A DNA stretch of 64,000 bases, taken from NCBI RefSeq assembly GCF_900119085.1, contig NZ_FPIQ01000014.1, positions 1 to 64,000 on the forward strand, in the 5' to 3' direction. This stretch comes from Nitrosovibrio sp. Nv17 (GTDB lineage: Bacteria; Pseudomonadota; Gammaproteobacteria; Burkholderiales; Nitrosomonadaceae). This document shows positions 35,252-44,032 of the stretch, in pieces. Position 1 is the stretch's first letter; the number at the start of each line of letters is the position of its first letter. The notes beneath the pieces are model-generated. The model ran no database searches, was not told the origin of the DNA, and worked only from the letters and a program-made list of their open reading frames with translations. The translations under genes were made by a program, and so were the position numbers.

Positions 35252-35908
35252 ATGCCCAAGACACCCAAGACCGGCCTCGACGCCCTGCTTCGCCCCGCCG
35301 ACAGCATCCTTGTGCTGATCGACCACCAGCCGTACCAGTTCACCAACCTCAACAGCCATGAGCCGACGATGATCATCAACAACGTCGTCGGTCTGGCCAA
35401 GACGGCCAAGGTGTTCAACGTGCCGACGATCCTGACCACCGTCCTGGAGGAGCGCGGCGGCCACATCATCAAGGGCCTCCAGGACGTCTTCCCGGACCAG
35501 AAGCCGGTCGATCGCACGTTCATCAACGCCTGGGAGGATCCGAACGTCACCGGTCTGGTGAAGAAAAGCGGGCGCAGGCAGCTCATCCTCGCGGCGCTCT
35601 ACACCGAGATCTGCCTCGCCATGCCGGCGATCCAGGCGCTTGACGAAGGATACGACGTGTTCATCGTCACCGACGCGTCGGGCGGTGTCTCGCGGGAAGC
35701 CCACGAAATGGCTGTGCGCCGCATGGTGCAGGCCGGTGCCGTGCCGGTCACCTGGATGGTGGTGCTGGGCGAATGGCAGCGCGACTGGGCGCGGGAGAAG
35801 ACCGTAGCGGGTGTCGCAAATGCCATTCTCGAACACGGTGGCGCCAGCGCCGCTGCGTTTGCCTGGGAAATGCAGCTGCTTGCCGGCCGGGCTGCATCGG
35901 ATCAATGA
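35252..35908 (+). CDS. Isochorismatase-like cysteine hydrolase (YcaC-type), copy 1
   Basis: 218-aa hydrolase of the isochorismatase superfamily. Catalytic residues visible: D24 (VLIDHQPYQF) and nucleophile C121 (ALYTEICLAM). The NAW motif (TFINAWEDPNV) and FIVTDASGG place it with E. coli YcaC rather than with nicotinamidases. The start at 35252 has AAGGAG nine to fourteen bases before it. A second, diverged copy follows 81 bases downstream. Substrates of YcaC-like enzymes are poorly known. Confidence 0.85.
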   Translation: MPKTPKTGLDALLRPADSILVLIDHQPYQFTNLNSHEPTMIINNVVGLAKTAKVFNVPTILTTVLEERGGHIIKGLQDVFPDQKPVDRTFINAWEDPNVTGLVKKSGRRQLILAALYTEICLAMPAIQALDEGYDVFIVTDASGGVSREAHEMAVRRMVQAGAVPVTWMVVLGEWQRDWAREKTVAGVANAILEHGGASAAAFAWEMQLLAGRAASDQ

Positions 35909-35989
35909 GCATGCCTGCCATCGCGCCGCCCGCCGCCGATACCGTTCCACGCCTTTGCAACCGCTCCCATCATCTGAAGGAGAAACATC

Positions 35990-36682
35990 ATGTCCAGCAC
36001 GTACCTTGAAATTCTGACCCCCCGTAACAGCCAGATCATCTTCATCGACCAGCAGCCGCAGATGGCCTTCGGCGTGCAGTCGATCGACCGCCAGCTGCTG
36101 AAGAACAACGTCGTGGGCCTGGCCAAGGCGGCAAAAATCTTCAGCATCCCGGCCACCATCACCACGGTCGAGACCGAAAGTTTTTCCGGCTACACCTATC
36201 CGGAACTGCTGGCCGTGTTCCCGGACAACAGGATTCTGGAGCGCACCTCGATGAACTCCTGGGACGACCGGAACGTGCGCGATGCGCTGGCCGCCAGTGC
36301 CGCCCAGGGCCGCAAGAAGATCGTGGTCTCGGGCCTGTGGACCGAGGTATGCAACACCACCTTCGCGCTGTCGTGCCTGCACGACACCGACTACGAGATC
36401 TACATGGTCGCCGATGCTTCCGGCGCCACCTCGTCGGATGCGCAGAAGTACGCGATGGATCGCATGGTCCAGGCTGGCGTCGTGCCGATGACCTGGCAGC
36501 AGGTGGTGCTGGAGTGGCAGCGGGACTGGGCCCACAAGGAGACCTACGACGACGTGATGGCCCTGGTGAAGGAGCACTCCGGTGCCTATGGCATGGGCGT
36601 GGACTACGCCTACACGATGATCCACAAGGCCCCCGAGCGCGTCCGGCACGGCGAGCGCATCGGCCCCAACCCGGCCCAGTAA
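35990..36682 (+). CDS. Isochorismatase-like cysteine hydrolase, copy 2
   Basis: 230-aa paralogue of the preceding gene with the same skeleton: D20 (IIFIDQQPQMAF), SMNSWDDRNV, C121 (SGLWTEVCNTTF) and MVADASGATS. AAGGAG precedes the ATG at 35990. Compared with copy 1 it has a longer C-terminal tail (YGMGVDYAYTMIHKAPERVR). The two may form different active sites or a hetero-oligomer. It shares the direction and presumably the regulation of the AraC-linked block. Confidence 0.85.
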   Translation: MSSTYLEILTPRNSQIIFIDQQPQMAFGVQSIDRQLLKNNVVGLAKAAKIFSIPATITTVETESFSGYTYPELLAVFPDNRILERTSMNSWDDRNVRDALAASAAQGRKKIVVSGLWTEVCNTTFALSCLHDTDYEIYMVADASGATSSDAQKYAMDRMVQAGVVPMTWQQVVLEWQRDWAHKETYDDVMALVKEHSGAYGMGVDYAYTMIHKAPERVRHGERIGPNPAQ

Positions 36683-36812
36683 GGCAGGCACAAGCAGCCG
36701 GGTGGAGGCCGCGGCCGCGGCACTGCCCGGCGCCTGGCGTCTACGCCGTCATGCCGCGCCTTGCGCCGGCCGCCAGGCGGTTGTGCGCACCACTATCTTG
36801 TTCGAGGTGAAT

Positions 36813-37085
36813 ATGAGGCTCTATGTATTGTCCCTGGGTGCCGGTTTGCTCGTCGGCGTCATCTACAGCCTGATGAGTGTCCGCTCTCCCGCGCCGCCGC
36901 TGGCTGCATTGATCGGCCTGCTGGGCATCCTCGTCGGCGAACAGATCATCCCGGTCGGCAAGCAATTGTGGAACGGCACCGCGTTCACTGCCGCCTGCGA
37001 GAAGACCCAGGCGACCCACCATGTATTCGGTCAATTGCCCGGCCGGAATGAGGTGGGGAGGGCCTCCGGAAAGGATCAGGCATGA
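36813..37085 (+). CDS. XapX (DUF1427) small membrane protein
   Basis: 90-aa protein with two membrane helices (VLSLGAGLLVGVIYSLM and PLAALIGLLGILVGEQI) that carry the XapX signature GLLVGVIYSLMSVRSPAPP. GAGGTG precedes the ATG at 36813. The hydrophilic tail (about residues 50-90) is longer than the minimal domain. XapX genes are often near hydrolase and catabolic genes; the function is unknown. Confidence 0.8.
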   Translation: MRLYVLSLGAGLLVGVIYSLMSVRSPAPPLAALIGLLGILVGEQIIPVGKQLWNGTAFTAACEKTQATHHVFGQLPGRNEVGRASGKDQA

Positions 37086-37177
37086 GCCCGCCACGGCCAC
37101 CCATCGAATCTGCGCATGGCGGCGCATGTTTGGTTGGCTGGATGGATGCACTTGAATCATCCATTGGAGTCAAACCC

Positions 37178-37276
37178 ATGACATCCCGGCGCAAGGTTCT
37201 CGGCACCGCAACGACGCTGCGGCGCTGGCTCCGCATTGGCGCTGAACGGCGTCCTGGACCACGGTGCAGCCGCTGA
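37178..37276 (+). pseudogene. Out-of-frame twin-arginine leader ahead of the amidohydrolase
   Basis: The ATG at 37178 has GGAG nine bases upstream and encodes MTSRRKVLGTATTL, a good Tat signal start (SRRKVLG). It then leaves frame (RRWLRIGAERR). Other frames of the same bases give the hydrophobic AALAP and then LALNGVLDHGAAAEA, which is in frame with the amidohydrolase at 37302. One or two indels would restore one long Tat signal peptide fused to the enzyme. So this is a broken leader, or a sequencing error. Confidence 0.5.
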
Positions 37277-37301
37277 AGCATTCAGAGAAGGAGAGTCCCC
37301 C

Positions 37302-39197
37302 ATGTCCGATTCCGTCCCCGATATCATCTTCCACAACGCCCGGATCACGACGCTCGATCGCAGCAACCCCGTCGCCAGCGCCGTGGCGATCAAGAACGGC
37401 CGGTTCCTCGCGGTCGGCACGGATGCGGCGATCCTGCCCCTGGCCGGCGCAGGCACCCGGGTCGTCGATCTCAGGCGCCGCAACGTGCTGCCCGGTCTGT
37501 TCGACAACCATATCCACTTGGTGCGCGGCGGCCTGAACTACAACCTCGAACTGCGCTGGGATGGCGTGCGCTCGCTGGCCGACGCACTCGACATGCTCAG
37601 GCGCCAGGTCGCCATCACGCCCGCGCCGCAATGGGTACGCGTGGTGGGCGGCTTCACCGAACACCAGTTCGTGGAAAAACGCCTGCCGACCATTGCAGAA
37701 ATCAATGCGATCGCCCCTGACACGCCCGTATTCCTGCTGCACCTGTATGACCGTGCGCTGCTCAATGGCGCTGCCCTGCGCGCCGTCGGCTACACCAGGG
37801 ATACGCCCGAGCCGCCGGGCGGCCAGATCATCCGCGACGGCAATGGCAATCCCACCGGCCTGCTGCTGGCCAGGCCCAACGCGATGATTCTTTATTCCAC
37901 GCTGGCCCAGGGGCCGAAGCTGCCGTTCGACTATCAGGTCAACTCGACTCGGCACTTCATGCGCGAACTCAACCGCCTGGGCGTGACCGGCGTGATCGAC
38001 GCGGGCGGCGGTTTCCAGAACTACCCGGAAGACTACGAGGTCATCCGGAAGATGGCCGACGAAGGACAGATCACCGTTCGCCTGGCCTACAACCTGTTCA
38101 CGCAGAAGCCCAAAGAGGAAAAAGAGGATTTCCTGAAATGGACGTCCAGCGTGGAATACAAACAGGGTGACGACTACTTCCGCCACAACGGCGCCGGTGA
38201 AATGCTGGTGTACTCGGCCGCCGACTTCGAGGACTTCCGTGTCGAGCGCCCGGATATGCCGCCGGAAATGGAAGGCGAACTGGAAGAAGTGGTGCGCGTG
38301 CTGGCGGAGAACAAGTGGCCCTGGCGTCTGCACGCCACCTATGAGGAAACCATTACGCGCGCGCTGGACGTGTTCGAGAAGGTCAACCGGGACATCCCGT
38401 TGCAGGGCATCAACTGGTTCTTCGACCACGCCGAGACGATCTCCGACAGATCCATCGACCGCATCGCCGCGCTGGGCGGCGGCATCGCTGTGCAGCACCG
38501 CATGGCCTATCAGGGCGAATACTTCGTCGAGCGCTATGGTGCCCGCGCCGCCGAAGCCACGCCGCCTGTCAAACGCATGCTCGAACAGGGCGTCAAGGTC
38601 TCTGCCGGCACCGATGCCACCCGCGTGGCCTCGTACAACCCCTGGGTGTCGCTGTCGTGGATGATCACCGGCAAGACGGTCGGCGGTCTCGGCCTGTATC
38701 CGCGGCGCAACCTGCTCGACCGCGAGACGGCGCTGCGCATGTGGACCGAGAACGTGGCCTGGTTCTCCAACGAGGAAGGCAAGCGCGGCCGCATCGAGGC
38801 CGGCCAGTTCGCCGATCTGATCGTGCCGAGCGACGACTTCTTCAGCGTCCCCGAGGACGAGATTTCCTTCCTGACCTCGCGCTTGACCGTGGTAGGTGGC
38901 AGGATCGTCTACGGCGATGGCGAATTTGCTGCGCTGGACGACAATCCGCTGCCGCCGGCCATGCCCGACTGGTCGCCCACGCGCACCTTCAGGGGCTACG
39001 GTGCCTGGGGCGAGCCGGAGGGCGCAGGCAGGAACTCGCTGGCACCGCTGCATGCCCAGGCCGTCGCTTCCTGCGGATGCGCCAGCGCCTGCGGCCTGCA
39101 CGGCCATGACCATGCGCGAGCCTGGGCATCCGGCGCGCCGGCGTCGGATCTGAAAGGATTCTTTGGCGCCCTGGGCTGCTCCTGCTGGGCCGTGTAA
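37302..39197 (+). CDS. YtcJ-like amidohydrolase (Amidohydro_3)
   Basis: 631-aa metal-dependent hydrolase. It begins with the usual small beta domain (IIFHNARITTLD), followed by the metal site DNHIHL and the barrel, with FDHAETISDRSIDRI, SAGTDATRVASYNPW and the closing RIEAGQFADLIVPSDDF. The C-terminus has a Cys/His-rich tail (CGCASACGLHGHDHARAW, then CSCW) that may bind extra metal. AAGGAG at 37288-37293 supports the ATG at 37302. A broken Tat leader lies just upstream, so the present product should stay in the cytoplasm. The substrate is unknown. Confidence 0.85.
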   Translation: MSDSVPDIIFHNARITTLDRSNPVASAVAIKNGRFLAVGTDAAILPLAGAGTRVVDLRRRNVLPGLFDNHIHLVRGGLNYNLELRWDGVRSLADALDMLRRQVAITPAPQWVRVVGGFTEHQFVEKRLPTIAEINAIAPDTPVFLLHLYDRALLNGAALRAVGYTRDTPEPPGGQIIRDGNGNPTGLLLARPNAMILYSTLAQGPKLPFDYQVNSTRHFMRELNRLGVTGVIDAGGGFQNYPEDYEVIRKMADEGQITVRLAYNLFTQKPKEEKEDFLKWTSSVEYKQGDDYFRHNGAGEMLVYSAADFEDFRVERPDMPPEMEGELEEVVRVLAENKWPWRLHATYEETITRALDVFEKVNRDIPLQGINWFFDHAETISDRSIDRIAALGGGIAVQHRMAYQGEYFVERYGARAAEATPPVKRMLEQGVKVSAGTDATRVASYNPWVSLSWMITGKTVGGLGLYPRRNLLDRETALRMWTENVAWFSNEEGKRGRIEAGQFADLIVPSDDFFSVPEDEISFLTSRLTVVGGRIVYGDGEFAALDDNPLPPAMPDWSPTRTFRGYGAWGEPEGAGRNSLAPLHAQAVASCGCASACGLHGHDHARAWASGAPASDLKGFFGALGCSCWAV

Positions 39198-39211
39198 CGG
39201 CACCCCGCCCC

Positions 39212-39667
39212 ATGGCAACGCTCGACCTTTGCAAGCTGGGCACCGCCGTGCACCCGGTTTTCGGCAGCCGCGCCGTGCGCTTCATCGCCTATCTGGGCTT
39301 GTGTGCGGCGTACCTGCAAGGCGGACTGGTCAAGCTCACCGATTTTCCCGGTGCGATCGCCGAAATGACCCATTTCGGCCTGTCGCCGGCGCCGCTGTTC
39401 GCGGTTGCGGTGATCGTGCTTGAACTGGGAGCTTCCGTGCTGATCCTCACGGGACGGCTGCGTTGGCTCGGGGCACTGGGACTGGCGGGCTTTACCCTAC
39501 TGGCCACCGGCCTTGCTCTGCGTTTCTGGGAGTTGCCGGCCGGGCAGGAACGCTTCATGGCCGCCAATTCGTTCTTCGAGCATCTTGGACTGATCGGCGG
39601 CTTCCTGCTGGTCGCTTGGCTGGATTTGCAGGAGAAACGGACATGGCGGACAGGATCACTGCATTGA
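39212..39667 (+). CDS. DoxX-family membrane protein
   Basis: 151-aa protein with four predicted membrane helices and DoxX family features (RFIAYLGLCAAYLQGGLVKL, TDFPGAIAEMTHFGL, LELGASVLILTGRLRWLGAL). Close relatives accompany redox and detoxification genes. It starts 14 bases after the amidohydrolase stop and overlaps the MFS gene by 25 bases, so all are one transcript. Confidence 0.85.
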   Translation: MATLDLCKLGTAVHPVFGSRAVRFIAYLGLCAAYLQGGLVKLTDFPGAIAEMTHFGLSPAPLFAVAVIVLELGASVLILTGRLRWLGALGLAGFTLLATGLALRFWELPAGQERFMAANSFFEHLGLIGGFLLVAWLDLQEKRTWRTGSLH

Positions 39668-41259
39668 ACGAATCATCGGGCAACTTCGCACCCTTGCGGC
39701 AAACCCTGTTCGCAGTGCTCTGGGTAGCAACCGTGATCGGCAATACCGGCAGCTTCATCCGCGACGTTGCCAGCGCGTGGCTGATGACCGATCTGTCCAC
39801 GTCTCCCGCAGCCGTGGCGCTGGTGCAGGCCGCAGCGACATTGCCGGTGTTCCTGCTGGCAATTCCCGCCGGCGTGCTGGCTGATGTTCTCGATCGGCGC
39901 AAATTCCTGATCGGCATCCAGCTCCTGCTGGCCAGCACCAGCATCAGCCTGATGCTGCTGTCGGCTGCGGGACTTCAGTCGGTGGCATCGCTGGTCGCAC
40001 TGACCTTTCTCGGCGGCATCGGCGCGGCACTGGCGGGCCCGACCTGGCAGGCCATCGTACCTGAATTGGTCCAGAAGAAGGATCTCAAGAGTGCGGTGGC
40101 ACTCAACTCGCTGGGCATCAACATCGCGCGGGCCATCGGTCCGGCGCTGGGTGGGCTGATCCTTGCCAGCATGGGCGCGGCCTTCACTTATGGCGTGGAT
40201 GTCGTCAGCTATCTATTCGTCGTGGCCGCCCTGTTGTGGTGGCCGCGTCCGACAACCGGACAGGATGCGCTGTCCGAGCGTTTCGCCGGTGCCTTCCGTG
40301 CCGGGCTGCGCTATGCCCGCGCCAGCCGCGAACTGCACGTGGTGCTGCTGCGCGCCTTCCTGTTCTTCGCGCTGGCCAGTTCGGTCTGGGCGCTGCTGCC
40401 GCTGGTGGCGCGCCAGTTGCTGGGCGGCGGCGCGGGCTTCTATGGCATCCTGCTCGGGGCGGTCGGCCTCGGGGCGATCAGCGGTGCAGTCGTCATGCCA
40501 CGCCTGCGCGCCCGCCTGGACGCCGACGGCGTGCTGTTGCTGGCCGCGCTGGCGACGGCGGCGGTAATGGCGTTCCTGTCCGTCGCCCCGCCGCAGTGGG
40601 CGGCGGTGGCGGCGCTGCTGGTGTTGGGCATGGCCTGGATCACTGCACTGACCACCCTCAATGGCGTGGCCCAGGCGATCCTGCCGAACTGGGTGCGCGG
40701 GCGTTCGCTGGCGGTGTACCTGACCGCGTTCAACGGTGCCATGACTTTGGGCAGCCTGAGCTGGGGTGCGGTTGCGCAATGGACCTCGGTGCCGTTCACC
40801 CTGTTGGCCGGTGCGGCCGGGCTGGCGCTGGTCGGCCTGGCGGCTCACCGGATCAAGCTGCCGGCGGGCGAAGCCGACCTGATGCCCTCGAACCACTGGC
40901 CCGAGCCGCTGACGGCTACACCTGTCGAAAACGACCGTGGCCCGGTGCTGATCCAGATCGAATACCGGATCGCGGCGCCGGATCGCGCTGATTTCCTCAA
41001 GGTGCTGGCCCGGCTGTCCGCCGAACGACGACGCGATGGCGCTTATGCGTGGGGCATCGCTGAAGATACCGCCGACCCCGGCCTGATGCTCGAATGGTTC
41101 CAGGTCGAGTCGTGGGCTGAACATCTGCGCCAGCACAGGCGGGTATCCGGGGCCGATGCCGATATTCAGGAAGACGTACTGCGCTTTCATCAAGGGGAGC
41201 AGCGTCCCGTGGTGCGCCATTTCCTGGCGTTCAACAATCCGCATGAAGGACGCGCATAG
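39643..41259 (+). CDS. MFS exporter with C-terminal ABM-like domain
   Basis: 538-aa protein. Residues 1 to about 410 form a 12-helix major facilitator of the EntS/MFS_3 type (VIGNTGSFIRDVASAWLMTD, GVLADVLDRRKFLIG, GPTWQAIVPELVQKKDLKSA). The last 115 residues (PVLIQIEYRIAAPDRADFLK to HFLAFNN) form a soluble ferredoxin-like domain similar to antibiotic-biosynthesis monooxygenases. AGGAG lies eight to twelve bases before the ATG at 39643. Likely exports a small molecule handled by the neighbouring hydrolases; the substrate is not known. Confidence 0.85.
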   Translation: MADRITALNESSGNFAPLRQTLFAVLWVATVIGNTGSFIRDVASAWLMTDLSTSPAAVALVQAAATLPVFLLAIPAGVLADVLDRRKFLIGIQLLLASTSISLMLLSAAGLQSVASLVALTFLGGIGAALAGPTWQAIVPELVQKKDLKSAVALNSLGINIARAIGPALGGLILASMGAAFTYGVDVVSYLFVVAALLWWPRPTTGQDALSERFAGAFRAGLRYARASRELHVVLLRAFLFFALASSVWALLPLVARQLLGGGAGFYGILLGAVGLGAISGAVVMPRLRARLDADGVLLLAALATAAVMAFLSVAPPQWAAVAALLVLGMAWITALTTLNGVAQAILPNWVRGRSLAVYLTAFNGAMTLGSLSWGAVAQWTSVPFTLLAGAAGLALVGLAAHRIKLPAGEADLMPSNHWPEPLTATPVENDRGPVLIQIEYRIAAPDRADFLKVLARLSAERRRDGAYAWGIAEDTADPGLMLEWFQVESWAEHLRQHRRVSGADADIQEDVLRFHQGEQRPVVRHFLAFNNPHEGRA

Positions 41260-41363
41260 GCGGCGGAATGACATCGTCAAGGCTGTCGCGCACACGGTGA
41301 GTTGACCGCTCTGATTGACTGAACATATTGACGCTCCGTTTTCACACTATCGAGGAATGAACG

Positions 41364-42242
41364 ATGACGACACGCTACGGGTTTCGACGAGTCGGCGAGG
41401 TCGACGTGTTCTATCGCGAGGCGGGGCCGGGCGACGCGCCGCTGATCCTGCTGCTGCATGGCTTCCCAACCGCCAGCCACATGTTCCGCGACCTGATCCC
41501 TCTCCTCGCTGACCGCTTCCGGCTCATCGCACCGGACCTGCCCGGTTTCGGACAGACCCAGGCGCCGCCGCGCGGGACGTTCGATTACACGTTCGACCGC
41601 CTTGCCGACGTGATCGAGGGTTTCACCGACGCCATGTCGCTTGATCGATACGCGCTCTACATCTTCGACTACGGCGCACCTGTGGGCCTGCGTCTGGCGA
41701 TGCGCCAGCCCGAACGGATGTCCGCGATCGTCTCGCAGAACGGCAACGCCTACGTCGAGGGATTCAGCGACGCATGGGGGCCGTGGAAGGCCTACTGGCG
41801 TGAGCCGAGCGCAGCAAACCGGGAAGCCTGCCGACCCTCGCTCGCGCCGGACACGATCCGGAACTGGCAATATGGCACCGGAGCCGATCCCAGCCGCTTG
41901 TCGCCCGACGGCTACGAACTCGACATCGCCTACATGGCGCGGCCGGGCGTGGAGGAAATCCAGCTCGATCTGATCCTCGACTACCGCAGCAACGTCGCGC
42001 TCTATCCGGCCTTCCAGTCCTACTTCCGCGAGCACCGTCCGCCGCTTCTCGCCGTCTGGGGGCGTCATGATCCGGCGTTTCTACCCGCCGGCGCCGCCGC
42101 CTATCAGCGCGATCTTCCGGATGCGAGGGTTCATCTGCTCGACGCCGGGCACTTCGCGCTGGAGACGCATGCGCAGGAGGTGGCAACTTTGATCCGCGCA
42201 TTCCTCGACAGCGCGATCGACCCCGCCACGGTAACAATCTAG
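41364..42242 (+). CDS. Alpha/beta hydrolase with Asp nucleophile (dehalogenase/epoxide hydrolase-like)
   Basis: 292-aa hydrolase with oxyanion motif LLHGFPTASHMFRD, nucleophile elbow YIFDYGAPVG (D102 instead of Ser), acid GRHDPAF and His in DAGHFALETH. An Asp nucleophile is typical of haloalkane dehalogenases, epoxide hydrolases and fluoroacetate dehalogenases. It is last in the AraC-linked block and may be the enzyme acting on a toxic substrate there. A hairpin terminator lies about 200 bases downstream. Confidence 0.85.
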   Translation: MTTRYGFRRVGEVDVFYREAGPGDAPLILLLHGFPTASHMFRDLIPLLADRFRLIAPDLPGFGQTQAPPRGTFDYTFDRLADVIEGFTDAMSLDRYALYIFDYGAPVGLRLAMRQPERMSAIVSQNGNAYVEGFSDAWGPWKAYWREPSAANREACRPSLAPDTIRNWQYGTGADPSRLSPDGYELDIAYMARPGVEEIQLDLILDYRSNVALYPAFQSYFREHRPPLLAVWGRHDPAFLPAGAAAYQRDLPDARVHLLDAGHFALETHAQEVATLIRAFLDSAIDPATVTI

Positions 42243-42267
42243 TGCCCGTTATTGCAGTAACAGGCAC

Positions 42268-42312
42268 CAGGTGCAGGGCGAAGCCTGCTGCGAGACCAGC
42301 GCCTCGCACCTG
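42268..42312. repeat. Imperfect hairpin
   Basis: CAGGTGC (42268-42274) and GCACCTG (42306-42312) are perfect inverse complements, with a smaller GCAGG/CCTGC pair inside the loop. It lies between the hydrolase stop and the terminator at 42443 and may be a REP-like or remnant repeat. Confidence 0.35.
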
Positions 42313-42442
42313 ACCGGAATCTCTTCATTGACCGCCGCAGCCTGCCTGAGCGCCGTCGGGAGGATGCCGACGGAAGCGCAGCCGTGCTTGAGTCTGGGCA
42401 GTCTATTGAGGAACGCGGCCTCCGCTCCGCATGCGATCCGTG

Positions 42443-42464
42443 AAAATCCCGATCGGGATTTTTT
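42443..42464 (+). terminator. Intrinsic terminator
   Basis: AAAATCCC (42443-42450), loop GATC, GGGATTTT (42455-42462), with further T residues to 42464. The stem is perfect. Its symmetric A and T tracts could end transcripts from both directions. It closes the hydrolase block before hipBA. Confidence 0.7.
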
Positions 42465-42484
42465 ATGCAACCCCGGCTGACTTC

Positions 42485-42497
42485 ATGATAAGATCAT
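42485..42497. promoter_or_regulatory. Palindromic operator candidate upstream of hipB
   Basis: ATGAT-AAG-ATCAT is a perfect palindrome ending 16 bases before the hipB start. HipB-type antitoxins repress their own operon by binding palindromes next to the promoter, so this is the natural operator candidate. The motif differs from the E. coli HipB site. Confidence 0.5.
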
Positions 42498-42513
42498 CCC
42501 GAAAGGGGTGAAA

Positions 42514-42738
42514 ATGCAGTCCATAAACGACTCGACAGCCTTGGGCGCCGTGATCCGCGCCGAGCGCAAACGCCAGAAACTCACGCAGGAACAACTGGCG
42601 GCACTGGCGGGCGTGGGCATTCGCTTTGTCCGTGAACTGGAGCAGGGCAAGGAGAGCTGCCGGATCGGCCTCGCCTTGGCCGTGCTGCGTACGCTTGGCC
42701 TGTCGGTCAACGTGGCCGGACGCGGAGATGACGCATGA
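42514..42738 (+). CDS. hipB: HipB-like antitoxin
   Basis: 74-aa helix-turn-helix protein of the HTH_3 type: ALGAVIRAERKRQKLTQEQL, then AALAGVGIRFVRELEQGKES and a short tail. The ATG at 42514 follows GAAAGGGG; a GTG two codons upstream is possible. The stop overlaps the hipA start (ATGA). It would neutralise HipA and repress the operon. Confidence 0.85.
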   Translation: MQSINDSTALGAVIRAERKRQKLTQEQLAALAGVGIRFVRELEQGKESCRIGLALAVLRTLGLSVNVAGRGDDA

Positions 42739-43994
42739 CCCGCACACTGGATGCTTATCTGCACGACCGCAAGGCCGGCCAGCTTGTCCAGTCCGAAAAT
42801 GGACAGCTGGCGTTTACATACGACGTCGACTATGTGGCGGAATCGGGGCCGCCGATTTCCGTCTCGATGCCATTGCGGCAAGAGATCTATGACGACGGTA
42901 CCGTGCGCCCGTATTTTTCCGGCCTGCTCCCCGATGAGCGTGCCCGCAGCCGCCTGGCGGCAGCGCTTGGCATATCCCCTGGAAACGCCTTCGGGCTGCT
43001 CGAGATCATCGGTGGCGAATGCGCAGGGGCGCTCTCGCTCATACCCGAGGGGGCGGATTTGCCGGATCCCTCATCCGACGAACCCGAACCACTCGATGAA
43101 GGACGCCTGGCCAGGCTCCTGGCAACGCTGCGCGTGCGCCCCCTGCTGGGAGGCGAGGAAGGCGTGCGCCTGTCGCTCGCGGGCTCCCAGGACAAACTGG
43201 CCGTACGCGTCGCAGATGGCATGATAGCGCTCCCCAGAAACGGTCACCCAACCACCCACATTCTCAAACCCTTCATTGCAGGGCTGGAAGGCACCGTCGA
43301 AAACGAAGTGTTCTGCATGCGCCTTGCCGCTCGTATGAGGCTGGACGCACCGGCCGTCACGAAGGCGACGGCCGGAGGAATCGATTTTATCCTGGTGGAG
43401 CGATATGACCGTCTGCAGGAGAAAGACGGCGTCATTCGCAAGCTGCATCAGGAAGATTTCTGCCAGGCACTCGCGATTCCACCCGAACTCAAGTATGAAG
43501 ACGAGGGCGGCCCGGGCATTGCGCGTTGCCAGAACCTCATTCAGCGCCATACGGCCCGCCCTGCGGCCGACCGGCTGGTCTTCCAGAAGATGCTGATCTT
43601 TCACTACCTGGTTGGCAACGCGGATGCGCACGCCAAGAACTGTTCACTGCTCTACCGCAGCCCGACGCCGGAACTGGCCCCACTCTACGATGTCGTCTGC
43701 ACGGCGGCCTATCCGCATCTGTCCAGGAACCTGGCGATGAAAATCGGCGGCCGTGCGGTTCCCGACACCCTCCAGCTCGAGCACTGGCACACGATAGTGC
43801 TCCCGACACCGCCCGCCCGGCGCATGCTGTCGGCAACCCTGCGGCACATGGCGCAGGCGATAGGGCCGGAGGCCGACAGGCTCCTGGAAGAAATGGATGC
43901 GGAAGGTATCCATCATCCCATCCTGAAAATCATCCGGAGAATCATCGCGACGCGCGCCAGCCATGTCATGCGGGTGACGGAAAAAATGGAATGA
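42735..43994 (+). CDS. hipA: HipA-like serine/threonine kinase toxin
   Basis: 419-aa kinase of full length. Motifs: the flexible phospho-loop region SLAGSQDKL (147-155), the ATP-site Lys in HILKPF (K178), the catalytic loop GNADAHAKN (294-302) and the metal-binding Asp in APLYDV (D319). In E. coli, HipA inactivates glutamyl-tRNA synthetase and induces persistence. All key residues are present, so it is likely active. It lies directly beside the convergent TIR-like/TPR gene pair. Confidence 0.9.
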   Translation: MTRTLDAYLHDRKAGQLVQSENGQLAFTYDVDYVAESGPPISVSMPLRQEIYDDGTVRPYFSGLLPDERARSRLAAALGISPGNAFGLLEIIGGECAGALSLIPEGADLPDPSSDEPEPLDEGRLARLLATLRVRPLLGGEEGVRLSLAGSQDKLAVRVADGMIALPRNGHPTTHILKPFIAGLEGTVENEVFCMRLAARMRLDAPAVTKATAGGIDFILVERYDRLQEKDGVIRKLHQEDFCQALAIPPELKYEDEGGPGIARCQNLIQRHTARPAADRLVFQKMLIFHYLVGNADAHAKNCSLLYRSPTPELAPLYDVVCTAAYPHLSRNLAMKIGGRAVPDTLQLEHWHTIVLPTPPARRMLSATLRHMAQAIGPEADRLLEEMDAEGIHHPILKIIRRIIATRASHVMRVTEKME

Positions 43995-44032
43995 CCGCCA
44001 CGGGACGCCCCGGGCCGGGTCAGTCTGCGTGA

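Noticed and set aside
35065-35361. 98-codon frame with a fair AAGGA before its ATG
   Set aside because: The product is Pro/Arg/Ala-rich and its second half overlaps the isochorismatase-like gene in another frame.
42249-42480. Short frames on both strands between the hydrolase and hipB
   Set aside because: They cross a hairpin and an intrinsic terminator and have no ribosome binding site.
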